Shown: positions 18,358 to 27,330 of the stretch, piece by piece
Position numbering within the stretch: the first letter of the stretch is position 1
How the letters are laid out: each line of letters starts with the position of its first letter
Origin: Capilliphycus robustus
Lineage (GTDB): Bacteria > Cyanobacteriota > Cyanobacteriia > Cyanobacteriales > Microcoleaceae
Assembly (NCBI RefSeq): GCF_034932365.1
Contig: NZ_JAYGHR010000002.1
Coordinates: 62,001 to 126,000, forward strand
DNA length: 64,000 bases
Reading direction: 5' to 3'
The notes under the pieces: model-generated
The model's database searches: none
Seen by the model: only the letters and a program-made list of their open reading frames with translations
What the model was told of the DNA's origin: nothing
Position numbers and translations under genes: made by a program

Positions 18358-19163
18358 TGTACAAAAAAGCTTATGGAATTATCGAAACTCTCGCACCCCT
18401 TCATGTCGGCGCAACCGCAGGAGAAGAAAGCGGGAATTTAAACCTAATTTTCCGCGATCAATTCACTCAAACTGGTATTGTTCCGGGAAGTTCTATTCGA
18501 GGCCGTTTTCGTTCGGAAATTCGACAAGAACGGGGTGAAGAAACTGCTAATCTTTGGTATGGTGCCGAAGCCGAACCCGGACAACCGGATAGCACTAGCG
18601 AATCATTCGTAAAATTTGAGTACGCTTCCATTGTTTGGTTGCCTGTTTTTTGTCCCGGACAACCTATTGTTTGGGTCAGTAGTCCCCGTTTGTTAAAACG
18701 CTATCAACGAATTACCGGAATTTCCGATAAACTTCCCAAACCCTATACCGCTTCTCAAACGCTGAAATCCCTCAATGTTGAAGGGGATAATATGTTGTTT
18801 TTTAACTTCGGCTTTTTAACGGTTGAAAAGACTGAAGATTTAACATCCTGGTTTCCTTTGGGCGAACAGTTACCCGCTATTGTTGTCGGCGATGATGAAA
18901 TTTCTATGATTCACGATATGGCATTATATCGTCAAAGTCGAGTTGCTTTGGACAAGCAAGAGAAAAAGGTTAGAAAAGGTGCGTTTTTCAATACGGAAGC
19001 CCTGCCCGAAGGAAGCTTTTTAATTTTTGCAATTGCGCTTCGCAACGATCCCAACGGAAACACTTGGCAACCTTTTAGTGAGGGCAATAACGCCGAAGTT
19101 TATTTGGGGGGTTTAGAATCAATTGGTTTCGGTCACTGTCATATTATAATTCAAGGAATCTAA
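18357..19163 (+). CDS. cmr4: Cmr4, backbone RAMP of the type III-B complex (Cas7-like)
   Basis: 268 residues; the start ATG overlaps the cmr3 stop. Cmr4 forms the repeated backbone along the crRNA and in most systems cuts target RNA every six bases using one aspartate. The family core is clear: ETLAPLHVGATAGEE, then QTGIVPGSSIRGRFR and GGLESIGFGHC at the end. The loop that normally holds the catalytic aspartate (G-x-x-D-x-P in many relatives) reads SGNLNLIFRD around residues 25-34, with asparagine where Asp is expected. Backbone cleavage may therefore be lost, leaving signalling as the main output. The alignment of this short loop is by eye. Confidence 0.9.
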   Translation: MYKKAYGIIETLAPLHVGATAGEESGNLNLIFRDQFTQTGIVPGSSIRGRFRSEIRQERGEETANLWYGAEAEPGQPDSTSESFVKFEYASIVWLPVFCPGQPIVWVSSPRLLKRYQRITGISDKLPKPYTASQTLKSLNVEGDNMLFFNFGFLTVEKTEDLTSWFPLGEQLPAIVVGDDEISMIHDMALYRQSRVALDKQEKKVRKGAFFNTEALPEGSFLIFAIALRNDPNGNTWQPFSEGNNAEVYLGGLESIGFGHCHIIIQGI

Positions 19164-19165
19164 CG

Positions 19166-19570
19166 ATGGCTTGGGAATCTTATAAACTCGATCAATACGC
19201 TCACGATTTGGTCTTGAAACATCGCGATAAAAAAGATGTTCTCAATCAAGGTCATAAAATGCGAATGACGGCAGCTTACGGTTTAGAACGATTTTGGGGC
19301 GAACAAATCCGCTTGGAAGGCGATCAAAAAGCTTACTGGAAAGATACCTGGGAAGCTCTGGTAAAAATCATGGCAAAAGCCAAAGTTAAAATTCCCAATG
19401 ATGATGTAGGTAACGACACTGAAAAAATCAAAGCAATGGCGGAAAAACTTTGGAATTTTGACCAAAATCAACGTAAAGTTGCCCTCGCCGTTTTGATTCA
19501 ACTTTGCGACAGTATGGTTTGGTGGACACAACGTTATAAAGGCAATGGAGGACGCAAAGAAAATGCCTAA
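19166..19570 (+). CDS. cmr5: Cmr5, small subunit (Cas11) of the type III-B complex
   Basis: 134 residues, all-helical in appearance and rich in Trp and charged residues, which is typical of Cmr5. These small subunits line the belly of the effector filament and hold target RNA. Family-like segments include SYKLDQYAHDLVLKHRDKKD and the C-terminal VALAVLIQLCDSMVWWTQRY. Position between cmr4 and the next RAMP gene, with only two bases after cmr4, supports the call as much as sequence does. Its 3' end overlaps the next gene by 8 bases. Confidence 0.82.
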   Translation: MAWESYKLDQYAHDLVLKHRDKKDVLNQGHKMRMTAAYGLERFWGEQIRLEGDQKAYWKDTWEALVKIMAKAKVKIPNDDVGNDTEKIKAMAEKLWNFDQNQRKVALAVLIQLCDSMVWWTQRYKGNGGRKENA

Positions 19571-21176
19571 ACTTCGACAAGTTCCAATGATGTTTCGCGC
19601 TCAAATTGAAGGTCGTTGTCAAATTCAAAGACCCGGAGAACAAGCGGATGATTGGACACAAGAATGGGTTGATGGGGCGGCTCGAAATGTGCCTCAATTT
19701 CGAGAAAACGTTAAAACCAAAGAGTATGCTATCACCTGGCGGTTTATTACGAATAGCGGACAAGATGAAGGGGTAATTCGTCCGGTTATTGGTGCAAAAG
19801 GGTGTCCTTTTTATCCTGGTTCAAGTATGAAAGGGGCTTTTTTGCGAGTTTGTCCACAAGAAAAACAAATTGATTATTGTGGCGGAAAAGTAGGGGGTGA
19901 AACTAAACCCGGTATTCTGCGATTTCATGGCGGTTATCCCAAAGATAATACTTGGCGAGAGAAAAATTTAGTTGATGTTGTCCACCCCCAGGAAGGTTGG
20001 CAAGTTAAAGATAACAACGCAAAACATAGCGCTTTTATTCAAATTTCTCTCTATAAACCCCGATTGGTATTTGGGATTTCCAGTACAAAAGAACTTGATG
20101 ATTCAGAATGGGAAGAAATTTGGAAAATTTGGGAAAAAGCAATTGGATATGGGATTGGTTCTCGCGTAAGTGCGGGCTACGGTCAACCTCAAATTAATAC
20201 CGATAATACCTTGTTAAGCGTTTATTTGAAAGGTCAAGGGTTGGCTTCTCAATTAATTAACAAAACAGGTGAATTCCGCCCCAATATGTTAAAGGCGGCA
20301 CTGCGCGGTCATACGTTGCGTTTGCTCGGAGGTGTCACAGATGAGTTAACGGCAGAATTTCTAACCAAACAACTTTGGGGAGGGTTTAACGGTAAAAATG
20401 GGGCAATTGTTGGACAGTTAGGCATTCGATTTCAAGGCGACTTAGAGATAGATAATTTTACTTATTCTCTGAGCAAAGATCCAATTGAAATGCCAACTTA
20501 TGATTTAACACAGGGGAAACTCGACTTGGTAGCGATGCAAAATTTGTCAGAAGAAAGACAAAAAAATCTGATTATTTTTCTCAAACAACTGATTAAATTT
20601 TCTGTCATGTTTGGCGGGTTTGGTAAATCCTGGCGTCGGGTTGACCACCGTTTATTTTACCTGGATTATTTTAGACAGGCAAATAAACCGATGATTGGTT
20701 GCCATTGGGAACTTTTAAAACCGTCTCAAAACTTACGATTTCCTGTCAATGAATTAAGTGATATTACCGAGTTTTTGGACAGTTTACATAACCGGATAAA
20801 AAAATGGGTAAAACTGAACAAAAAGAGTCTGAAAGCCGATGGAAGTAACTGGCGAGAAGCATGGCATCCTAAGCGAGTACAAGTTTGGGGACGAATTGCT
20901 GAAAATTCTTTTGATAGCGATGCAGTTTATTGGTTTCATGGGAATTATCAGGGACAGAAAACCATTAAAAATTCTGACTTGACAGGCAAAATTAGCAAAA
21001 TTGGTCGCATCTGGCATCGAATGTATCCTCGATATATTCTAGAGGATAACAAGCTTAAGGAAACTCAAGAATATGTGGAATTACTGACGATTTTTTCTGA
21101 TGATTCTGAGACAACTAAAGACTTTTTAGCATTTTTAGATGAACGCAGTGATTTTGAATTGCTTTGGCCTAATTAA
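19563..21176 (+). CDS. Fused Cmr6-like and Cmr1-like RAMP protein
   Basis: 537 residues from the ATG at 19563 (GGAGG at 19547-19551), about twice a normal RAMP. Residues 1-215 resemble Cmr6: CPFYPGSSMKGAFLRV, a HSAFIQISLYKPRLVFG strand and the glycine-rich IGSRVSAGYGQP. From about 238 a second RAMP begins: RPNMLKAALRGHTLRLLGG, LWGGFNGKNGAIVGQLGIRF and MFGGFGKSWRRVDHR, as in Cmr1. Cmr6 and Cmr1 are separate adjacent caps at the 3' end of the crRNA in standard complexes, and no other cmr1 is present, so this one chain likely serves both roles. A tail resembling its C-terminus survives at 53.0-53.1 kb. Confidence 0.85.
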   Translation: MPKLRQVPMMFRAQIEGRCQIQRPGEQADDWTQEWVDGAARNVPQFRENVKTKEYAITWRFITNSGQDEGVIRPVIGAKGCPFYPGSSMKGAFLRVCPQEKQIDYCGGKVGGETKPGILRFHGGYPKDNTWREKNLVDVVHPQEGWQVKDNNAKHSAFIQISLYKPRLVFGISSTKELDDSEWEEIWKIWEKAIGYGIGSRVSAGYGQPQINTDNTLLSVYLKGQGLASQLINKTGEFRPNMLKAALRGHTLRLLGGVTDELTAEFLTKQLWGGFNGKNGAIVGQLGIRFQGDLEIDNFTYSLSKDPIEMPTYDLTQGKLDLVAMQNLSEERQKNLIIFLKQLIKFSVMFGGFGKSWRRVDHRLFYLDYFRQANKPMIGCHWELLKPSQNLRFPVNELSDITEFLDSLHNRIKKWVKLNKKSLKADGSNWREAWHPKRVQVWGRIAENSFDSDAVYWFHGNYQGQKTIKNSDLTGKISKIGRIWHRMYPRYILEDNKLKETQEYVELLTIFSDDSETTKDFLAFLDERSDFELLWPN

Positions 21177-21287
21177 AGGAAGTGCCGACAATTGGATTTT
21201 GTGTTCAAAAAACGGACAATAATTTGATACAATTTCACCCTTTCTATTCCGTCAATCAACTCTAACAAATTTAAAGGAAATAAAACC

Positions 21288-22820
21288 ATGAATGTTTGGA
21301 TTATTACCATTGGAAACAGCGATGTTCAACTGTTAATCGAAGATAACTGGCCAACATTCCGTCGTGAGATTGCCGATGAATTAAATTACAATGATTTTCT
21401 TCCCATACCTTCAGATAATCAACATCAAGAAACTTGGGTTGCACCTGCTAGAGTTTTGGGGATGATTTATCAACGCCATTTGGATACAGACTTCGAGGAT
21501 TTATACTTTCCTTTATTGGATAATTTTTATTCTTATTTTAATGATAATAAGAAAGAAACTCCTGATGAAATCGTTTATTTAATGACAGACCAAGCCAACA
21601 TTTTTCCCGATTATTTATCGTTCAATCAATCTCCGTGTTGGAAAGATACCTGCACACTTCAACCTATTATTGAACATTATCTCAAGGCTAAATTTCCCAA
21701 AGCCAAATTAAAGCCTTGTATTTTGTATCCGAAAAAAAATCAATCTGAAAAACTGAAAGGAATGGATGATTGGAACAGCACGTTGGATGTAGTTCGCGAA
21801 AACTTATCCCAGTTTAATTATAACAAATCCACCACAATTTATGTCAGTCATCAGGCGGGAACGCCAGCTATTTCTTCGGCTTTACAATTTTTAAGTTTGG
21901 CACAATATGGCAAACAAGTTAAGTTTCTTGTCAGCAATGAATATGAACTTAATTCTGCCGAAATCATAGAAAGTTCTCAGTATCTACGAGGAATTAAAAT
22001 CGAACAAGCAAAAAGTTTAATTTACACCTCTCCGGGTGCGGCGAAAAAAATGTTAAATGGGTTGGATAATATTGAACCCAAACGCCTAGAAGAGTTACAA
22101 AATTTTGTTGACTTTTTTAATCTTAACCGCTCCCTCGAACCCAATCAAAGTGAATTTGAGATTGAATCCGCAACTCAACGAATTGTTGATGCTTTGGATT
22201 TAATTGGGATTTTCTTTAATCAAGAAAACTACTTGCAAGGGATTACTTTATTATCTGCGGCACAGGAAACGTTTTTAAAAGTTGCTATTTTGTCTAAAGT
22301 TAGTCAACTAACAGTTACTCTATCTCAACAGTCTTTTTCGGGAACAGAAGTTTTAAAATGGAATCACGAAGGCTTGCTTTTAAGTAACCAGATGCAGCAG
22401 AAAACCATCTCAGAAAAAAATGATATTTTAAAACAGTTACTTTTCCCGGTAAAAAACCCTGTTTCGGATGATAAAAAATTCACAAAAACCAATAATAACG
22501 ATAAAATGCTCGACTGGCTATGTAAACTCGAACCTAAGTTTCAACCTTGGGCGGTTCTTAAATGGTCTTGTAATTATTACAAAATCCGAGAAGATGATTT
22601 AAGAAATCAGCTTGTGCATAATTTACGAGGAATGGAAAAAAATGACGTGATTCAATATTTACTTGGATATAAACCTTCAGAAATTCAAGAAGATGTTATG
22701 AAAGTCTATAACGAGAACGTGAAAGAACCTTTTGTTAAGGCGATTAATCTGTTTAAACTCCCGTATACCAAAGAAAAACTCAGACAAACCTTGGAAAAAT
22801 TGGCGGATTCTTTAAGTTAA
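21288..22820 (+). CDS. CARF-HEPN ribonuclease of the Csm6/Csx1 group
   Basis: 510 residues with AAAGGAAA as ribosome-binding site. The N-terminal half is a CARF sensor: IITIGNSDVQLLI opening, and a ligand-loop motif YVSHQAGTPAISSALQF at about 185-201. The C-terminal half is helical and ends in a HEPN active site, DDLRNQLVHNLRG, with R439-x4-H444. Proteins of this plan are switched on by the cyclic oligoadenylate made by Cas10 and then cut RNA non-specifically, causing dormancy or death during infection. It follows the effector operon by 111 bases and is followed after 4 bases by the kinase-WYL gene, so it forms a signalling output unit with it. Confidence 0.85.
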   Translation: MNVWIITIGNSDVQLLIEDNWPTFRREIADELNYNDFLPIPSDNQHQETWVAPARVLGMIYQRHLDTDFEDLYFPLLDNFYSYFNDNKKETPDEIVYLMTDQANIFPDYLSFNQSPCWKDTCTLQPIIEHYLKAKFPKAKLKPCILYPKKNQSEKLKGMDDWNSTLDVVRENLSQFNYNKSTTIYVSHQAGTPAISSALQFLSLAQYGKQVKFLVSNEYELNSAEIIESSQYLRGIKIEQAKSLIYTSPGAAKKMLNGLDNIEPKRLEELQNFVDFFNLNRSLEPNQSEFEIESATQRIVDALDLIGIFFNQENYLQGITLLSAAQETFLKVAILSKVSQLTVTLSQQSFSGTEVLKWNHEGLLLSNQMQQKTISEKNDILKQLLFPVKNPVSDDKKFTKTNNNDKMLDWLCKLEPKFQPWAVLKWSCNYYKIREDDLRNQLVHNLRGMEKNDVIQYLLGYKPSEIQEDVMKVYNENVKEPFVKAINLFKLPYTKEKLRQTLEKLADSLS

Positions 22821-22824
22821 CAAA

Positions 22825-24885
22825 ATGAATAATCGACAACTCTGCCATATAATGGTTGGCGTACCAGGGGCGGGAAAGTCAACTTTTGCGGGTAAACTTT
22901 CTGCCTTAACTGGATGTAAAATTATTGCCAACGATGCGATTCGCCTCCTACTTTACGGCGATGAAACAATTCTGGGAAATTGGGATGAAATAGAGGCGGA
23001 AATTTTTCGTCAAATACAGGAAAGTTTGGCAATTCGGAAGCCGATTATTTACGATGCAACCAACGCTAGACGTGCGTGGCGGATGGGACTTATGATGAAA
23101 CTTTCTCAACAATTGACAATGGAAGTGCAGTGGATAGCTTGGTATTTGCAAACGCCTTTGGATGTTTGTTTGCAACGGAATCAACAACGACTGAGAACTG
23201 TTCCCGAACAAATTATCACCCAATTTTATCAAGCACTTCAAAGCTTTCCCCCCGTTACTGCCGAAGGGTTTGTTAAAGTTGTTTCTCTAAAAGATAGCGA
23301 GTTTGACCGCCATTTTGTTGAGGAAACCATTAATTCCTTAAGTCGAAATTGTATCAACCGCCAAAACCGGACTCAAAACTCAACGGTTCGTTTTCATTCC
23401 TATTCTCATTTATTGGATTTTGACCGTTTGCTGCACTTAATTTCGCTGTTTATTCATTATCCAGGTTTGGGAAATTTACAGGAGACTCACCCCGAACAAC
23501 TTAAAGAACTCTTGAGAACTGTTCCCGTTTTTTCGGATAGTTTGGCAGAAATTACCGAAGTGATGAAGCAGGTTAAAGGAGATATCTATGCTGACCGAGA
23601 GGCTTTAGCTTATGATTTGAAATGGCTACAAACTAACGATTTAATTGGTGAGGAAGGGTTGCTAGAATTTCGAGAACCCCACCCTATTCAAGTTGAACTT
23701 TCCGATTTTACCGGGACAACTCACGCTTATTCAGACCTCAAACCATTTAAGCGTTTGATGACAACAATTCGCCTTATTCTTACAAAGCCTTTTCTTCAAA
23801 ATCATGGGGAAGGAAGTTTAAGAACTCTTGCCCAAGCTATCTTTGAAGAACTGGAAACTGAAGGGGATTGTTATAATAAACTGAGAAAAGATATTGAAAA
23901 TATTCTCAAGCCGTTTAAAATTTTGCCCAGTTTTTCTTTAAAAGCGGGTTATTTTGCCGGGACGGGAATTTTATCGGCACTCGAACTCAAACAGGTTTTT
24001 TCTGTCTTGCAAACTCAAGCCAACAGTATTCAAGACCCCATTAGCTTGGAAATCTATGAAACGTTTAAAGAACGCATGGCTTTTAGCGGGCTATTGGCGG
24101 AAAAACCCTATCCAACTCGTGCTATTGCCCATCGTTTGATGATAGATGAACGATTATTGCATGAGTCTACTTTATATCGTAAAATTAAACAGGTTGAAGA
24201 AGCGATCGCTAACTGCGACTTATTGGAAGTCAGCCGTTTAAAAGGGCGTGGGAAGTTTCCTGGTGATACTGAAGGAATGTTGCTAATATGGCCGTTACAA
24301 ATTGTTTTTCATCATTCCGCTTGGTATCTCGGCTATGAACAGGAGGGAGGAACGGAAGCAGGACTGCTGCGGTTTGAACGTTTAGACCGTCTCGCCTGTG
24401 GTATTCTTCAACGAAAATCTCGTTCTTTGGAGGTTCAAGAGTTGGCTTTAAAACGGTTGCATCAACTTTTGGATGCAAGTGTGGGAATGTTTTTGGGGAA
24501 CCATTTCTGTGAACAACAAAAGTTTCTTTCTAAATCCGAACGAAAATCAGTTGAAGTAACTGTTGAATTATGGTTTGATGATTATATTTATCCTTTTATT
24601 TGTGAAGGAACTAAACGGTTTCCTAAAGCTAAGATGAAAATGTCTCCTCCCATATCGGGAAGTTTGAACACTTCTAAGTCTCGTTTGTTTTCTCTACAAA
24701 AAACTAAAGATCCTCAGTTTCCTAATCAATTACAGGCGACTTTTCCCCGTTGGTGTTTGGATGATATTGATTTGAAGCGGTGGATTGTGGGGTTTGGGGG
24801 TCATATTAAAGTGATTCAACCCCCGGAGTTAATTGTAAAAATTCAAACAATGGGCGAAGAAATTTATAATATTTATTCTGCTTAA
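22825..24885 (+). CDS. P-loop kinase fused to a WYL domain, type III CRISPR-associated
   Basis: 686 residues. Residues 1-160 are a P-loop kinase of the polynucleotide-kinase/zeta-toxin-like group (AAA_33): Walker A GVPGAGKST at 12-20, a Walker B-like PIIYDATNARRAW, and an LQRNQQRLRTVPEQI lid segment. A long middle region follows. A WYL-type ligand domain is visible around residues 440-560, including LIWPLQIVFHHSAWYLGYEQ with the W-Y-L triad near 498. WYL domains sense nucleic-acid-derived ligands or regulate defence loci. The gene starts 4 bases after the CARF-HEPN nuclease and so is translationally linked. Plausible roles are RNA-end phosphorylation or ligand-controlled regulation; neither is shown. 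No helix-turn-helix is obvious. Confidence 0.72.
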   Translation: MNNRQLCHIMVGVPGAGKSTFAGKLSALTGCKIIANDAIRLLLYGDETILGNWDEIEAEIFRQIQESLAIRKPIIYDATNARRAWRMGLMMKLSQQLTMEVQWIAWYLQTPLDVCLQRNQQRLRTVPEQIITQFYQALQSFPPVTAEGFVKVVSLKDSEFDRHFVEETINSLSRNCINRQNRTQNSTVRFHSYSHLLDFDRLLHLISLFIHYPGLGNLQETHPEQLKELLRTVPVFSDSLAEITEVMKQVKGDIYADREALAYDLKWLQTNDLIGEEGLLEFREPHPIQVELSDFTGTTHAYSDLKPFKRLMTTIRLILTKPFLQNHGEGSLRTLAQAIFEELETEGDCYNKLRKDIENILKPFKILPSFSLKAGYFAGTGILSALELKQVFSVLQTQANSIQDPISLEIYETFKERMAFSGLLAEKPYPTRAIAHRLMIDERLLHESTLYRKIKQVEEAIANCDLLEVSRLKGRGKFPGDTEGMLLIWPLQIVFHHSAWYLGYEQEGGTEAGLLRFERLDRLACGILQRKSRSLEVQELALKRLHQLLDASVGMFLGNHFCEQQKFLSKSERKSVEVTVELWFDDYIYPFICEGTKRFPKAKMKMSPPISGSLNTSKSRLFSLQKTKDPQFPNQLQATFPRWCLDDIDLKRWIVGFGGHIKVIQPPELIVKIQTMGEEIYNIYSA

Positions 24886-24950
24886 GTTTTGAGAGCAGTT
24901 TTCTTAATTTTTATCAAAATTTGAGCTTATAAAATTTATTAAAATCAAAA

Positions 24951-24975
24951 CCCCCTTTCTGGAGAAGATAGGGGG
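24951..24975 (-). terminator. Hairpin terminator shared by convergent genes
   Basis: CCCCCTTTCTGGAGAAGATAGGGGG forms a CCCCCT/AGGGGG stem. Read on the minus strand it is followed by TTTTGATTTT, ending the small gene at 25002-25169. On the plus strand it follows the kinase-WYL gene but has a poorer U-tract. Confidence 0.55.
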
Positions 24976-25001
24976 AAATTAGCTATTTTTGTGGGATTTT
25001 T

Positions 25002-25169
25002 TTAGTCATCATAGGGACTTCCCCAGTCTACGGGTTCCTCGTTAGTTCTGCGCTTTAACTCAATACGATTCGCATAAAATCTGCGCGGAGGCGGTGAGGG
25101 TTTTGGAGGTGATGGCCAAAAGAATGACATTAATAAAACCACTGCGATCGCTAATCCTACTCCGTCCAA
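25002..25169 (-). CDS. Small single-pass membrane protein with proline-rich loop
   Basis: 55 residues from a TTG preceded by GGGAG at good spacing. An N-terminal hydrophobic segment (VGLAIAVVLLMSFFW) is followed by SPPKPSPPPRRFYA and an acidic end, EEPVDWGSPYDD. I do not recognise a family. The start, size and strong terminator downstream support a real small gene. It lies between the type III output genes and the array, on the opposite strand, in the same direction as the array's likely transcription. Confidence 0.45.
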   Translation of the reverse strand: MDGVGLAIAVVLLMSFFWPSPPKPSPPPRRFYANRIELKRRTNEEPVDWGSPYDD

Positions 25170-25252
25170 CTTTGTTCTCCCTGATATTAGTTTTCTTATA
25201 TTAGGATGAACTTTTTTTTGAGGATAGAGAAGACTTTTGATGCGAACAACGA

Positions 25253-26634
25253 GTTTCCATTAATTCCACTATTCCGAAGAATAGCGACGTTGCTGTTAAT
25301 GCGTTTGGATTTTCCGAGACTCAACCTGTTTCCATTAATTCCACTATTCCGAAGAATAGCGACTTAAATTGAGAAAATTGGGTTGAGAAGGCATCCATTG
25401 AAAATTGTTTCCATTAATTCCACTATTCCGAAGAATAGCGACTTATGACATTGTAAACGAAGTAATTGAACCTGTTCTTGTTTCCATTAATTCCACTATT
25501 CCGAAGAATAGCGACTCGTTTGGAAAAGTCTGCCAATCGTCGGCTGCAATGGTTTCCATTAATTCCACTATTCCGAAGAATAGCGACTGCTTTCATCTTG
25601 GCTTTAGCCATTTGGTTCCAATCTGTCTGTTTCCATTAATTCCACTATTCCGAAGAATAGCGACGAGCAATATTGGAGAGAACCTCCTTTCCTGGAGTTG
25701 ATTTGTTTCCATTAATTCCACTATTCCGAAGAATAGCGACTACAAACGCTTTCAAAAACTATTCAAAACCTATTCTGTATTCTGGTTGTTTCCATTAATT
25801 CCACTATTCCGAAGAATAGCGACTGTACCTAGAAAACTAAATTATGTACGATCTTCTTGTAGTTTCCATTAATTCCACTATTCCGAAGAATAGCGACTCG
25901 TATTTGTTCACCCTATGGAAAGGATGATAGATAGTTTCCATTAATTCCACTATTCCGAAGAATAGCGACAACTAAAATCCCCCACAGTAGGATTCCACCA
26001 ATGCGTTTCCATTAATTCCACTATTCCGAAGAATAGCGACCAGCACAACGTCTGATCTTCTGGATGACCGCTTTCGTGTTTCCATTAATTCCACTATTCC
26101 GAAGAATAGCGACTTGTGACTCTGACTTAACTTTAGTTGCTTGGATATATCGTTTCCATTAATTCCACTATTCCGAAGAATAGCGACCAGTGGTGGCATG
26201 GTGACAGAATTCCATTTAGTTGAGAGGTTTCCATTAATTCCACTATTCCGAAGAATAGCGACCAAAGCATATTGAATGTAGCTGCCCGGATTACGGAAGC
26301 CTAGTTTCCATTAATTCCACTATTCCGAAGAATAGCGACCTCCTCTCTTAATACCCTTCAGCGTTATGTGGAAGTGTTTCCATTAATTCCACTATTCCGA
26401 AGAATAGCGACTTCAAGATTTTAAAAACGATGGATTTGAAATCACTAAATCGTGTTTCCATTAATTCCACTATTCCGAAGAATAGCGACAAAACAGAAAT
26501 AAAAGTAGACCTGCGTCTAATCGCGTTTCCATTAATTCCACTATTCCGAAGAATAGCGACATGAGAAGTCAGCAAATAATTCAATCTTTAAATGTTAAGT
26601 TTCCATTAATTCCACTATTCCGAAGAATAGCGAC
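25253..26634 (-). CRISPR. CRISPR array 1, 19 repeats and 18 spacers
   Basis: Nineteen 36-base repeats, identical as far as I can see, start GTTTCCATTAATTCCACTAT and end TTCCGAAGAATAGCGAC on the plus strand. Spacers vary from 35 to 47 bases (for example 39, 43, 37, 36, 41, 40, 47), a spread typical of type III. The repeat folds as CTATTC-CGAA-GAATAG. On the minus strand it ends ATGGAAAC, like the GAAAC ends of many cyanobacterial repeats, so transcription is probably on the minus strand with an ATGGAAAC 5' handle. No cas1, cas2 or cas6 adjoins it. It lies beside the intact type III-B operon, which is its most likely user. Confidence 0.97.
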
Positions 26635-26948
26635 TCCTCTCTATTAAAACCCTTATTCAGTCGGATGTCTAGAGGGGGTTTGCGAGGCTGAAGAAAATCA
26701 AGAGAATTTTTGCCTCACGTTCGCCCAAGACAATCGCTGAAACCATTACAGCGTATACTATCGAGGCTCCCAACGAAATCTCGTCAATACAGCCATTTTT
26801 CCTAAGCTTCGCTAAACACTCACGGGGAATTTCAGCAACCCGCCTCATAACGACGACTAGCCTGACAGTAAGCCGTCATTAAACGATAATTGAACGAGGA
26901 GTTTCAGCGACAGGTTGACCCACCCCCCAAGCTTCAACTTGATTCCAG
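26635..26948. other. Flank of array 1, candidate leader plus gene debris
   Basis: If the array is read on the minus strand, this is the leader side. The first 20 bases (TCCTCTCTATTAAAACCCTT) resemble the start of the spacer at 26340. Further right, the minus strand reads a short protein end (NQVEAWGVGQPVAETPRSII, stop at about 26898) from an unidentified broken gene. No intact gene is visible. Confidence 0.4.
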
Positions 26949-27330
26949 GTGTGTCCAGAAAGAGGAAATTTATTTCATAGTTTTCAAGAATTTAATATTA
27001 GAGAGGGACGGGGAGCCTACTTTTCCAATCCCGATAATATTATTAATATACTGACTCGCGTTACTGGGGGAAATATCTCAGAAATTCTGGGAACGTTGGG
27101 AGTTTTGGAGAATGCAAATTTATTTTTAATTAACCCTGCGGGGATTGTATTTAGTCCGAACGCACGTTTAGATGTAGGCGGTTCATTCTTTGCCACAACA
27201 GCCGATGGAATCTTATTTTAAAATGGCTTTGAATTTGCCGCGAGTAACCCCGAAGCGCCGCTTGCGTGCCATCGGTGTCCAAGGAGGAAGAACCAACGTT
27301 GAAGTCGAACCTCCTAATCAAGCACGGGGG
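26949..27330 (+). pseudogene. Fragment of a filamentous haemagglutinin-type exoprotein (TPS domain)
   Basis: Residues such as GRGAYFSNPDNIINILTRVT, GGNISEILGTLGVLENANLF and INPAGIVFSPNARLDVGGSF are the hallmark of the secretion domain of two-partner-secreted haemagglutinins. An in-frame stop at 27219-27221 interrupts it, yet the frame resumes with NGFEFAASNPEAP, the expected continuation, before diverging into debris. The N-terminal signal peptide and the long repeat region are missing. These proteins are normally over 700 residues and are exported by an outer-membrane TpsB partner, which is not present here. Confidence 0.8.

Noticed and set aside
25405..26584. Open frames of 60-98 codons on both strands inside CRISPR array 1
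   Set aside because: They are translations of the repeat (for example VAILRNSGINGN repeated), not genes.
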